DNA of 64,000 nt. It comes from Phycisphaeraceae bacterium (GTDB lineage: Bacteria; Planctomycetota; Phycisphaerae; Phycisphaerales; Phycisphaeraceae). Positions 15,907 through 23,933 of this stretch are shown one piece after another; position 1 is the first letter of the stretch; every line of letters begins with the position of its first letter. The position numbers and the translations under genes were made by a program. Below the pieces are notes generated by a model. The model was not told where the DNA came from, did not search any database, and saw nothing but the letters and a program-made list of their open reading frames with translations. The stretch lies in the NCBI GenBank assembly GCA_028284155.1, contig JANQSF010000028.1:1-64000 (forward strand). The letters are read 5' to 3'.

Positions 15907-17640
15907 ATGCGGTTCGCCCTTGCACAGATCAACCCGACCGTCGGCGACGTGGCCGGCAATGCCAAGCTCATCCGCGACGCGATCGACGCCGCGGCTGAAG
16001 GCGGGGCGCGCATCGTGATCTTCCCCGAGTTGGCGGTGCTCGGCTACCCGCCCAAAGACCTGCTGCTCAAGCCGGCCGTCGTCGAGCGTTGCGTCGAAGC
16101 CGTCGAGCAATTGGCCACGCACCGCGACGACATCGCCGCCATCATCGGCTACCCCTGCCCAGCCGTCACGCCCGTCGGCCGACCGCTGCACAACGCCGTG
16201 GCTGTGTGCGACGGCGGGCGGATTGTCGCGCGACGCTACAAGAGCCTGCTGCCGACCTATGACGTGTTCGACGAGCACCGCTACTTCGAGCCTGCCGGCC
16301 ACGACGATTCGCACGACCCCGTCACGATCGACGGCGTCAACGTCGGCCTGACCATCTGCGAAGACCTGTGGAACGACGACACTCTCTTCGACCGCCCGCG
16401 TTATCACGTCGAACCCGTGCAACGCCTGGCCGACGCGGGAGCCGACGTCATCGTCAACTGCTCGGCCTCGCCGTTCGTCCTCGACAAACACGACTTCCGG
16501 CAAGACCTGTTCAAGTCGGCCGCGCGACGTGCGCAGCGCCCGCTCTTGTTTTGCAACCAGGTCGGCGGCAACGACGAGTTGGTCTTCGACGGCAATAGTT
16601 GCGCGATCGATGCGGCAGGCGACTTGATCGCGCACGGCCGCGACTTTGAAGACGACCTGCTATTTGTTGACATCGACCCCCGGCATAACGACGCTCGACC
16701 AGATCACGCTCGCATCGACGCCCCGCGCACGGGCATCGCCAGCGTCTACCACGCGCTCGTGCTCGGCCTGCGCGACTACTGCCGCAAGTGCGGGTTCAAG
16801 TCGGTCGTCGTCGGCCTGTCCGGCGGCATCGACTCGGCCGTGACCGCTGCGCTCTGCGTCGCGGCGCTGGGCCGCGAACAGGTGCGCGGCATCACCATGC
16901 CGTCACGCTACAGCAGCGAAGGCAGTGTGACCGACGCGCAGGACCTGGCGCAACGACTTCACATCCAGTTCGACAACGTGCCCATCGAGGCCGCGCACAA
17001 CGCCTTCACCGACATGCTCGGCGACGTGTTCAAAGGCACGGATGCGGGCGTCGCCGAAGAAAACATCCAGGCCCGCGCACGCGGCGTTGTGCTCATGGCC
17101 GTGAGCAACAAGTTCGGCTCGATGCTCGTCACCACCGGCAACAAGTCTGAACTGGCCGTCGGCTACTGCACGCTCTACGGCGACATGGCCGGCGGGTTGG
17201 CCATCCTCTCCGACGTGCCCAAGACGATGGTCTACGACCTGGCCCGCTGGATCAACACCTCGCCCGACTCGCCCCTGCTCCGCGACTTCGGCCTGCCCGT
17301 CATCCCCGAAGACACGATTACCAAACCGCCCAGCGCCGAGTTGCGGCCCGACCAGACCGACCAGGACACGCTACCACCCTATGACGAACTCGACGCCATC
17401 ATCGAACGCTACGTCGAACGCGAACAGAGCGTACGGCAGATCGTGGCCGAGACCGGCCTCGACGCCAAGGTCGTCCAGCGCATCGCCCGCCTGATCGACC
17501 GCAACGAGTACAAACGCAAACAGGCCGCCCCCGGCATCAAGGTCACGGGCAAGGCGTTCGGCTTCGGCCGGCGCATGCCGATTGCCCAGCGGTGGGATAA
17601 TCGGCACGACGCGGCGCGCACCGATCCGACCTCGGTTTGA
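15907..17640 (+). CDS. nadE: NAD+ synthase, glutamine-hydrolysing
   Basis: Makes NAD+ from deamido-NAD, ATP and glutamine. 577 residues in two parts. The N-terminal carbon-nitrogen hydrolase domain has the Glu-Lys-Cys triad: Glu41 in FPELAVLGYPPKDLL, Lys in YKSLLPTYDVFDE near 112, and Cys in LTICEDLW near 151. The C-terminal synthetase domain has the PP-loop SGGIDSA near residue 305 and later GNKSELAVGYCTLYGDMAGGLA. The ORF is complete and of normal length for the ammonia-channelling form. It is a single gene on the plus strand between two minus-strand genes. Confidence 0.95.
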   Translation: MRFALAQINPTVGDVAGNAKLIRDAIDAAAEGGARIVIFPELAVLGYPPKDLLLKPAVVERCVEAVEQLATHRDDIAAIIGYPCPAVTPVGRPLHNAVAVCDGGRIVARRYKSLLPTYDVFDEHRYFEPAGHDDSHDPVTIDGVNVGLTICEDLWNDDTLFDRPRYHVEPVQRLADAGADVIVNCSASPFVLDKHDFRQDLFKSAARRAQRPLLFCNQVGGNDELVFDGNSCAIDAAGDLIAHGRDFEDDLLFVDIDPRHNDARPDHARIDAPRTGIASVYHALVLGLRDYCRKCGFKSVVVGLSGGIDSAVTAALCVAALGREQVRGITMPSRYSSEGSVTDAQDLAQRLHIQFDNVPIEAAHNAFTDMLGDVFKGTDAGVAEENIQARARGVVLMAVSNKFGSMLVTTGNKSELAVGYCTLYGDMAGGLAILSDVPKTMVYDLARWINTSPDSPLLRDFGLPVIPEDTITKPPSAELRPDQTDQDTLPPYDELDAIIERYVEREQSVRQIVAETGLDAKVVQRIARLIDRNEYKRKQAAPGIKVTGKAFGFGRRMPIAQRWDNRHDAARTDPTSV

Positions 17641-17645
17641 AAAAA

Positions 17646-17660
17646 GCCGGGGTCGCCCCG
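17646..17660 (-). terminator. candidate intrinsic terminator of the ankyrin gene
   Basis: On the minus strand CGGGG/CCCCG (17656-17660 with 17648-17652) forms a short GC stem with a 3-nt loop, followed by GC and a run of six T overlapping the nadE stop. It lies 64 nt beyond the ankyrin stop. The stem is only 5 bp, so strength is uncertain. Confidence 0.5.
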
Positions 17661-17723
17661 CGTGTCGCAGCCTCATCATCATTTTGCGTTGTTGTGAGCG
17701 AGCGAGATGAATGTGTGCATTCA

Positions 17724-18569
17724 TCATTGAGTCAGTGTTCGCAGGTCTTCCGCCCGACGCAGCATCAACGCCACATCCTCGCGCCGATGTCGCTCCGCCA
17801 GATCGAGTGGCGTCTGGTACCAATCGTTCTTCGCGTCGATGTCCGCGCCCGCGTCGATCAGCAGGCGGGCGACCTGTTCCTTGCCGTGCTCGGCCGCGTA
17901 GTGCAGCGGCGTGTAGCCGCGGAAACTGTCTCGTGTGTTCAACGGGACTTCCTGCTTGATCAGCAACTCGACGACGCCGTCACGCCCCGCCACCGCCGCC
18001 CAGTGCAGCGGCGTTCGGCCGACGTCGTCCTGCTGACCGACCGGCTTGCCTTCGTTGATCAATTCCGCGACACGCTCGATCTCGCCCAGGCTCGCGGCGC
18101 GATCGATCGACAGGGGCGGCTCGTGTTCGGTCAGGTGCTCCAGGTCACGCAACGTCGCATACAACTTCGCCGCCAACTCGGCACGTCGCGTCTGTTCCTG
18201 GGCAATTTCGTGCTTCGCGTAGACCAGCGCCCACGGCCCGAAGTCCATCGTCGTGCGTCGGCCGATCTCGTTGGGCGTCGAGCCGAACGGCGAAACGTAC
18301 CTCGCCCGCTTCGCGGCGATCGCCTTGCTCCGCGCGATTGCGCGCGCTGAATACGAGACGATGTTGTACGCCCGCTTCCGCGCCGCGCTCTCACGCAGAC
18401 GCTGCCGCCGCTTCGCCTTGGCCTTGTTGATCGCCTTGCGTATGGCCGACGACGCCGCGCGCTGCTTCGCGCACCTCGCGCTCGCCGCATCCGCCTCGAA
18501 CGCCACGCCCCACGTGACAACCAGCAACACGAGGGCGGGGAGCAGGATGGGGAGTCGTCGGAGCATCAT
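17724..18569 (-). CDS. exported ankyrin-repeat protein with basic N-terminal region
   Basis: 281 residues. An N-terminal signal peptide (LPILLPALVLLVVTWGVAFEADA) is followed by a very basic Ala/Lys/Arg-rich stretch (about 30-92) and a region of unknown fold. Residues about 150-280 hold three to four ankyrin repeats: GRTPLHWAAVAGRDGVVELLI, GYTPLHYAAEHGKEQVARLLI and QTPLDLAERHRREDVALML. Ankyrin repeats mediate protein binding. The basic stretch could bind nucleic acid or acidic polymer outside the cytoplasm; that is speculative. A TATGAT box ends 12 nt before the start at 18569. Confidence 0.8.
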   Translation of the reverse strand: MMLRRLPILLPALVLLVVTWGVAFEADAASARCAKQRAASSAIRKAINKAKAKRRQRLRESAARKRAYNIVSYSARAIARSKAIAAKRARYVSPFGSTPNEIGRRTTMDFGPWALVYAKHEIAQEQTRRAELAAKLYATLRDLEHLTEHEPPLSIDRAASLGEIERVAELINEGKPVGQQDDVGRTPLHWAAVAGRDGVVELLIKQEVPLNTRDSFRGYTPLHYAAEHGKEQVARLLIDAGADIDAKNDWYQTPLDLAERHRREDVALMLRRAEDLRTLTQ

Positions 18570-18720
18570 CGCCGTCCAGACATCATATCCGTTGAATCAT
18601 CGGTTTGCGGGGTGCTGTCGATTCAATGCCGGTGACCGGTGTATACCGGACGGGGGGAAGGCGGCCCTGCGGGCCAGCCGCTAAACGAGGGACAAGTCAT
18701 ATGTGTCCCACCGCGCAACA

Positions 18721-18757
18721 TTTCCTGCTTTCCTGTTGTCCTGTTTTCCTGCTCTCC
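18721..18757. repeat. one-armed relative of the AGGAAAACAGGAGAG repeat family
   Basis: Contains TTTCCTGCTTTCCTG and TCCTGTTTTCCTGCTCTCC, closely matching the right arm of the repeat at 6412-6432 and the bases after it. It ends 3 nt before the stop of the DUF1501 gene at 18760. No matching left arm was found in the preceding gap, which instead holds a short GGCCCTGCGGGCC palindrome near 18664. Confidence 0.7.
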
Positions 18758-18759
18758 AG

Positions 18760-20244
18760 TCACCCCAACACTTGCCGCACCACATCCCCGTACACGTCGG
18801 TCAACCGGAAGTGCCGCCCGCCGTGCTCGTACGTCAGTTTTTCGTGGTCGAGGCCCATCGCGTGCAGGATCGTCGCGTGCAGGTCGTGGATGGAGACCTT
18901 GTCGCGCACGGCGTAGTAGCCGTATTCGTCGGTCGCGCCGTGGTGGTAACCCGCGCGCACCCCGCCGCCGGCGAACCACATCGTAAAGCCGTGTGGGTTG
19001 TGGTCTCTGCCGTTGCGCAACCGACCCATGCCGCCGTCCATGAACTCGAACGTCGGCGTTCGGCCGAACTCGCTGCCACACATCACGAGTGTGTTGTCGA
19101 GCAGGCCGCGCGATCGCAGGTCGGCCAGCAGGCCGGCGATCGGCGTGTCCACGGCCCTCGCGTTGCCGCGGTGACCCGACTCCAGGTTCGAGTGCTGGTC
19201 CCACAGGTTGCCGTAACGCTGCGTCGCGTGCGTGACGGTGACATACCGCACGCCGGCCTCGCTGAACCGGCGGGCCAGCAGCAGCGCTCGGCCGAACTGA
19301 TCGGTATGCGGCTCACCGACGCCGTACAACGCCTGCGTCGCCAGCGTCTCTTTGGATAAGTCCATCAGGTCCGGCGCTTCAGCCTGCATCCGGAAGGCAA
19401 GCTCCATGTTCTGAATCTCAGCCTCGAGCGCGCTCTCCGACGCGCTTTGCACGTCGTCCCCACCGCCCGTTCGCTTCAGGTGCTCGCGGTTCATCTGCTG
19501 GACGAAGTCGATGTGTTTGCGTTGCGACTTTCGATCCTGCGCCGCCTTGAGGTTTTCCCACTGGAAGTCGCGCGACTTCTTGTCGGGTCGACCGACGGCT
19601 GTGCCGCGATACCGAGCGGGCAGGAAGCCCGTCGGCCGACTCTTGGGCGCGTCGGGCACGATGTCAATATAGCCCGGCAGGTTCGCATTGAACGAACCCA
19701 GCCCGTACACCAGCCACGACCCGAGCGTCGGGCGGATCTCGTTGGCGACGCCCGTGTGGATGAACGTCTTGGCGGTGATGTGGTCGTTCTGCGTGTGGTG
19801 CAGCGCGTGCATGAAACACAGGTCGTCGATGAACTTCTCATTGACGCGCGGGAACAGATCGCTGGCCCACGTGCCGTTGTCGCCCCACTGCTTCCAGCCA
19901 AACGGCGACTTGATGATCTTGCCCTGCGGCGCGAACGTGAACTTGGGTGGACGGATCGACTCCGGCAGTGGCTTGCCGTGGTCGGTTTGCAAACGCGGCT
20001 TGTAGTCGTACGAATCGACCTGCGACAGGCCGCCTTCGAGGAAGATGTAGATCACACGGTCGACGCGCGGTGTGAAGTGGCCCCCGGACGGTGCCCCAGT
20101 TACAGCCAACGACGATTGCTTTGATAACAGGTCCGCCAACGCGACGCCGCCGATGCCCAGCATCGCGCTGCGCAGCACGTCGCGGCGCGAGGGTGCGCCG
20201 AGCGGCAAGGGGTTGGGGCGGGTTGGATCAGACTGACGATTCAT
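18760..20244 (-). CDS. DUF1501 family protein, Tat-exported (second copy)
   Basis: 494 residues. Twin-arginine signal PSRRDVLRSAMLGIGGVALADLL, then VDRVIYIFLEGGLSQVDSYDYKP near 60, HALHHTQNDHITAKTFIHTG near 145, VMCGSEFGRTPTFEF and YHHGATDEYGYYAV. This is the longer sub-type of DUF1501, distinct from the copies at 11.1 and 56.8 kb. Its presumed partner is the DUF1549/DUF1553 gene upstream on the same strand, 560 nt away across two inverted repeats. Exact biochemical role unknown. Confidence 0.9.
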   Translation of the reverse strand: MNRQSDPTRPNPLPLGAPSRRDVLRSAMLGIGGVALADLLSKQSSLAVTGAPSGGHFTPRVDRVIYIFLEGGLSQVDSYDYKPRLQTDHGKPLPESIRPPKFTFAPQGKIIKSPFGWKQWGDNGTWASDLFPRVNEKFIDDLCFMHALHHTQNDHITAKTFIHTGVANEIRPTLGSWLVYGLGSFNANLPGYIDIVPDAPKSRPTGFLPARYRGTAVGRPDKKSRDFQWENLKAAQDRKSQRKHIDFVQQMNREHLKRTGGGDDVQSASESALEAEIQNMELAFRMQAEAPDLMDLSKETLATQALYGVGEPHTDQFGRALLLARRFSEAGVRYVTVTHATQRYGNLWDQHSNLESGHRGNARAVDTPIAGLLADLRSRGLLDNTLVMCGSEFGRTPTFEFMDGGMGRLRNGRDHNPHGFTMWFAGGGVRAGYHHGATDEYGYYAVRDKVSIHDLHATILHAMGLDHEKLTYEHGGRHFRLTDVYGDVVRQVLG

Positions 20245-20286
20245 GCTGTCTTTCGTGTTTGAACAGGCCTATTCTGGCCCTGGCGC

Positions 20287-20360
20287 GTGCCACTGGCGGC
20301 TTGCCCGCCAGTGCTTGAGACGGACAGCCGCAACACTGGCGGGCAAGCCGCCAGTGGCAC
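20287..20360. repeat. 27-bp perfect inverted repeat, GTGCCACTGGCGGC family, copy 1
   Basis: Arms 20287-20313 and 20334-20360, loop exactly 20 nt. Each arm has an inner palindrome around TTGCCC. Copy 2 is at 45425-45498: the left arms differ at one base and the loop is again 20 nt but unrelated in sequence. Confidence 0.9.
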
Positions 20361-20709
20361 CCGAACCAATCGAAACCCACGTCGTGCGCACCGTTGCGCC
20401 ACTTGGCGTGTTGGCGGGGCGCAGGCTCCCGTTCGGCCGCTGGCGCGACGCAACCCGTGCTCGCGCCAATACTCATGCGCGGCGTGGGCGATGTCATCCC
20501 TGACACGCAGATCGGCTGTTGCATAGCCATCAACGCAGTCGGTGTGGCGGGCTTGACACACCCTGTCACGGCGTGTCCGTGCGCACGCGGGTGCCGTCCT
20601 TCGCATGGGGCAATCAGGCTGTCGTGTTCTTGTGAACATCGCTATCTATATTGATCTGCGGGGGTCGTTTGTTACGGCTTGTCACGTATTCATGCGTTGT
20701 CTTGTCCGC
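20361..20709. other. intergenic stretch without a recognisable gene
   Basis: About 350 nt between two inverted repeats. Open frames exist on both strands but none has a convincing start signal, composition or motif. No tRNA, terminator or promoter stands out. It may be degraded coding sequence or spacer. Confidence 0.4.
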
Positions 20710-20783
20710 CGTAGGGTGGGCACTGCCCACCATCGTCTGTCGTTGTGTTGCCGTGCTCTGTGGTGGGCAATGCCCACCCTACG
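20710..20783. repeat. 23-bp inverted repeat, GTAGGGTGGGC family
   Basis: Arms 20710-20732 and 20761-20783 with one mismatch, loop 28 nt. The outer CGTAGGGTGGGC / GCCCACCCTACG is shared with the elements at 29606-29705 and 49503-49619. It ends 21 nt from the DUF1549 stop. Confidence 0.87.
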
Positions 20784-20804
20784 GGGAAGGCGTCCCATGC
20801 CACC

Positions 20805-23603
20805 TTAATCCAGATACCGAAACGCATTCGCTGAATACAGCGCCCGTCCCAACCGCGCCCAAGCCGCTTGTCGGCTTAGCGCTTCTTCCTTGACCAAACC
20901 TTCGACATACGCCACCGCCCCGTCCACCCACGCCTCGCTGGCCGGCCGACTGAACGCGACGAAGTACGCGTGTTTCGCGCGCCGCCGATCGTCGATCTTC
21001 AACGCGAGCAGACGTTGCGCAAACCGTTCGGCGAAGTGGCCCGGCAGCGGGTTGTTCAGGAAGAACAGGGCTTGCGCGGGCGTCTGCGACACGTCGCGCT
21101 TCTCGACGTGCGTGCCCGTGTCGTCGAAGTCGAACAGGGTGAGCATCTTGCGGATGTCGTCGCCCAGGCCGGCCGGCGATCGGCCGGAGGTCAGGACGTA
21201 CAACGCCCGGTCGCTCGACATGTCCACATCAAGCGGTGCGCCGGGCTTCTGCGGCTCAAACGCGCCCGTGCTCATCAGCATCGCGTCGTACACCGCCTCG
21301 GCCTCGAGCCGACGCGGCGACCAACGCCAATACGCCTTGTTCGACGGGTCGATCCGCGTGTTCGTCTCCGTCGCACGCGACGAAAGGCGGTATACATTCG
21401 ACCGCATGATCAGACGATGGATGTGCTTCACGGACCAGCCGGACGACACAAACTCGGCCGCGAGCCAATCGAGCAGTTCGGGGTGCGAAGGCTTGGCCCC
21501 CTGCGTGCCGAAGTCGCTGGTCGTCTCGACCAGGCCCCTCCCGAAATGCCACGCCCAGATGCGGTTGACCATGACCCGCGCGGTGAGCGGGTGGTCCTTG
21601 TGCGTGATCCATTGGGCGAGTTGGAGTCGGCCACTGGCCTTGTCGGGCACGACCGGCGGTTTGACGTTCGGCGCGAGTGTCGAAGGGACGCCGCGCGGGA
21701 CGGGGTCGCCGGCGGTGGCGTAGGTCATGCCTCGGGTGTGGATGGGCAGGTTGATCGGTTTGTACAACGATCTAACTGAGAGGGCCGTGGGCAGGTCAAC
21801 GAGTTTCGATCGGAGTGAGCGGCATGACTCGCGGCGGTCCGCGACAATCGTAGCCATCGGTTCGTGGAACTTAGCAAAGTCAAGGGGCGTGGGGAGCGTG
21901 TACTTGCCCGCAACCAACCAGTCCCGCAATCGAGCTTCATTAAGGTCATGCTTCTTCGCATATTCAGCAACGCGCCGAGCATTCTCATCGTGTCGAACAA
22001 ATCGCCACTTGTCGATTGCGGGGAACGGCCCACCTTTTGCAACCCGGATGCGTAAGAAGTTCAAGCCTTCCCGTATCTCGAACCTCCCGACAGACGCCCA
22101 GGTAAAGTGCCACCAAGTCTTACCTAGCGTGGCGACTCCTGCGGCCGACTCGGCGACCACTTTCCCATTGAGTTCGACCTTGATTGGGGCAGGCTCACCA
22201 CTCGCAAGTCGAAGCTCGAAGTCATACGTTCCACCGATCGGGAATGCGACCTCGTATTTGACCCAACGGTCGAGTGGCTTGAGTGAGTCGATGTAGACCA
22301 ATTGTGCGTCCTGTTCGCCCTCTGGCCCCAATGACTCGGCCTTGCGGATAGCGATATTGTCCACGCCTGCAAACTGCTCAGCCTCGAACGCGACAACGGT
22401 TGGCTTGGGAAGAGCCCGAATCGCCCGGGCATATGCTTTCGTGTTTTCGTTATCGCCCCAAGCGAGAAGGTGGCGAGAAAACACGCGCGCGCTTTCGGGT
22501 TCCTCTTCCTCAAGAAGCGCACGGATAACCTGGTTCGACTCTGCGATGCGCGGCAATCCCAACTCCCGCGTCAACCGCGGCCGACCGTCGCGCCAGAACT
22601 CACTGAACTTCGACGTAATGCGTGTCGAGCGGAAGATGCCGGCCAGGGCGTAGTAGTCGCGTGTCGGGATCGGATCGAACTTGTGGTCGTGACAGCGGGC
22701 GCAGTTGAAGTTGACGCCGAGGAACGCCTTGCCCATCGTCGTCATCTGTTCGTCGATGATGTCGAGGCGGAGTTTGTTGGGGTCGGTGCATTCGTCGAAC
22801 CAGTCGCCGATCGAGAGGAACGCGGGGGCGATGAGTTGGTCGAAGTAAGCTTGTTTGAGTTGCGGCGAGATTGGATCATCGACCGACGCCTTGGCCACTT
22901 TCGGTGACGGCGGTAACAGGTCACCCGCCAACTGCTCGGTGATGAACCGGTCGTACGGTTTGTCTTCATTGAACGCGCGGACGACGTAGTCGCGGTAGTC
23001 GGCGGCCATATCGACGCGGTCGATGCCCAGCACCTTGACCTTGCCGGGCACGTATCTCGCAACGTCGAGCCAGTGTCGGCCCCACCGTTCGCCATAGTGC
23101 GGCGAGGCGAGCAGGCGGTCTATCAACTTGTCATACGCATCCGGCGACTTGTCCTTGATGAACGCGACGATCTCGTCCGGCGTCGGCGGCAGGCCGGTCA
23201 GGCCGAGTGTGGCCCGGCAGATGAACGTGTACTTGCTAGCGACGTTCGCGGGCTTGAGGCCCTGGCGTTCGAGCCCGCGCAGGATGAAGGCATCGATCGG
23301 TGTGCGGACCCACGTGTCGTCGCCAAACTGCGGGACGGGTGGGCGGCGAACGGGTTGGAAGGACCAGTGCCCCGGACGGGATTGGGTGGTTGAAGGTTGC
23401 GCTGTGGGTTGGGTGGATTGGGTTGTGGCGCTGGGGGCGGCCGGGGGGGTCGCGCTAAGCCGCAAGCGGTCGGGGTTGTATGTGGATGGGTCGGCCAGCA
23501 GCGTGGGGCCGACGATCAGGAGCGCTGCGAGGGACAGCACTGCGGCGGCCGTCATCACGGCCGGGCCGCGTCGCGTCAGCGCGTTGTTGGCCGTCCGTCG
23601 CAT
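20805..23603 (-). CDS. DUF1549/DUF1553 protein with carbohydrate-binding-like insert
   Basis: About 932 residues with an N-terminal membrane or signal segment (MTAAAVLSLAALLIVGPTLLA) and a Pro/Thr/Gln-rich linker. DUF1549 begins at RTPIDAFILRGLERQGL and includes a haem-type motif NCARCHDHKFDPIPTRDYYALAG near residue 300. Residues about 404-535 (FEAEQFAGV to IDKWRFV) look like a CBM6/35-type jelly roll. DUF1553 forms the C-terminus (TARVMVNRIWAWHFGRGLVETTSDFG). Unlike the copy at 12.6 kb it has no separate N-terminal cytochrome c domain. The start is uncertain: ATGs at 23648, 23603 and 23555 are in frame; 23603 leaves the signal segment about 17 residues in. Confidence 0.87.
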   Translation of the reverse strand: MRRTANNALTRRGPAVMTAAAVLSLAALLIVGPTLLADPSTYNPDRLRLSATPPAAPSATTQSTQPTAQPSTTQSRPGHWSFQPVRRPPVPQFGDDTWVRTPIDAFILRGLERQGLKPANVASKYTFICRATLGLTGLPPTPDEIVAFIKDKSPDAYDKLIDRLLASPHYGERWGRHWLDVARYVPGKVKVLGIDRVDMAADYRDYVVRAFNEDKPYDRFITEQLAGDLLPPSPKVAKASVDDPISPQLKQAYFDQLIAPAFLSIGDWFDECTDPNKLRLDIIDEQMTTMGKAFLGVNFNCARCHDHKFDPIPTRDYYALAGIFRSTRITSKFSEFWRDGRPRLTRELGLPRIAESNQVIRALLEEEEPESARVFSRHLLAWGDNENTKAYARAIRALPKPTVVAFEAEQFAGVDNIAIRKAESLGPEGEQDAQLVYIDSLKPLDRWVKYEVAFPIGGTYDFELRLASGEPAPIKVELNGKVVAESAAGVATLGKTWWHFTWASVGRFEIREGLNFLRIRVAKGGPFPAIDKWRFVRHDENARRVAEYAKKHDLNEARLRDWLVAGKYTLPTPLDFAKFHEPMATIVADRRESCRSLRSKLVDLPTALSVRSLYKPINLPIHTRGMTYATAGDPVPRGVPSTLAPNVKPPVVPDKASGRLQLAQWITHKDHPLTARVMVNRIWAWHFGRGLVETTSDFGTQGAKPSHPELLDWLAAEFVSSGWSVKHIHRLIMRSNVYRLSSRATETNTRIDPSNKAYWRWSPRRLEAEAVYDAMLMSTGAFEPQKPGAPLDVDMSSDRALYVLTSGRSPAGLGDDIRKMLTLFDFDDTGTHVEKRDVSQTPAQALFFLNNPLPGHFAERFAQRLLALKIDDRRRAKHAYFVAFSRPASEAWVDGAVAYVEGLVKEEALSRQAAWARLGRALYSANAFRYLD

Positions 23604-23705
23604 GGTTCTTGTATCGGCTCTTGGGCCCTGTAGAACAGTACGGGGCATCGTATTGGACCGGTCACGGGGCCAGCAAGGTGTGCAGGTGGGTGGGGGAGAA
23701 GCACG

Positions 23706-23785
23706 AAGGCACGGAGGCACTTAGGCACGAAGGGGTGGTGGGCTGGGTGATGTCTGTCCCTCCCCATGCATCGACTCCGTGCCTT
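23706..23785. repeat. imperfect inverted repeat, GCACGAAGGCACGG family
   Basis: AAGGCACGGAG at 23706-23716 pairs exactly with 23775-23785. Around it, tandem GAAGGCAC/GAGGCAC words on the left face CCTTCGCGTCTTCGCGC on the right. The words resemble the repeat flanking the gap at 36830-37019. Confidence 0.65.
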
Positions 23786-23857
23786 GGATTGGTCCTTCGC
23801 GTCTTCGCGCTGAAAACGAATACGGCGGGCGATCCGGCGACCTCCCGGCGGCGGTCC

Positions 23858-23881
23858 GCGGGCAGGATGAATCCTGCCCGC
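23858..23881. repeat. 11-bp hairpin GCGGGCAGGAT / ATCCTGCCCGC
   Basis: Perfect arms 23858-23868 and 23871-23881 with a 2-nt centre, in the leader region of the 1302-aa PQQ gene. No T-run follows on either strand. It could be a small dispersed palindrome or an operator. Confidence 0.6.
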
Positions 23882-23933
23882 CTGGGCTGAGGCTCGGTTG
23901 TGATAGGATGCGCGGATCGACAGGAGACCGCAC

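Noticed and set aside
20361-20709. Possible transposase remnant between two palindromes
   Set aside because: Open frames on both strands were read but none carries a DDE, HUH or Tyr-recombinase motif.
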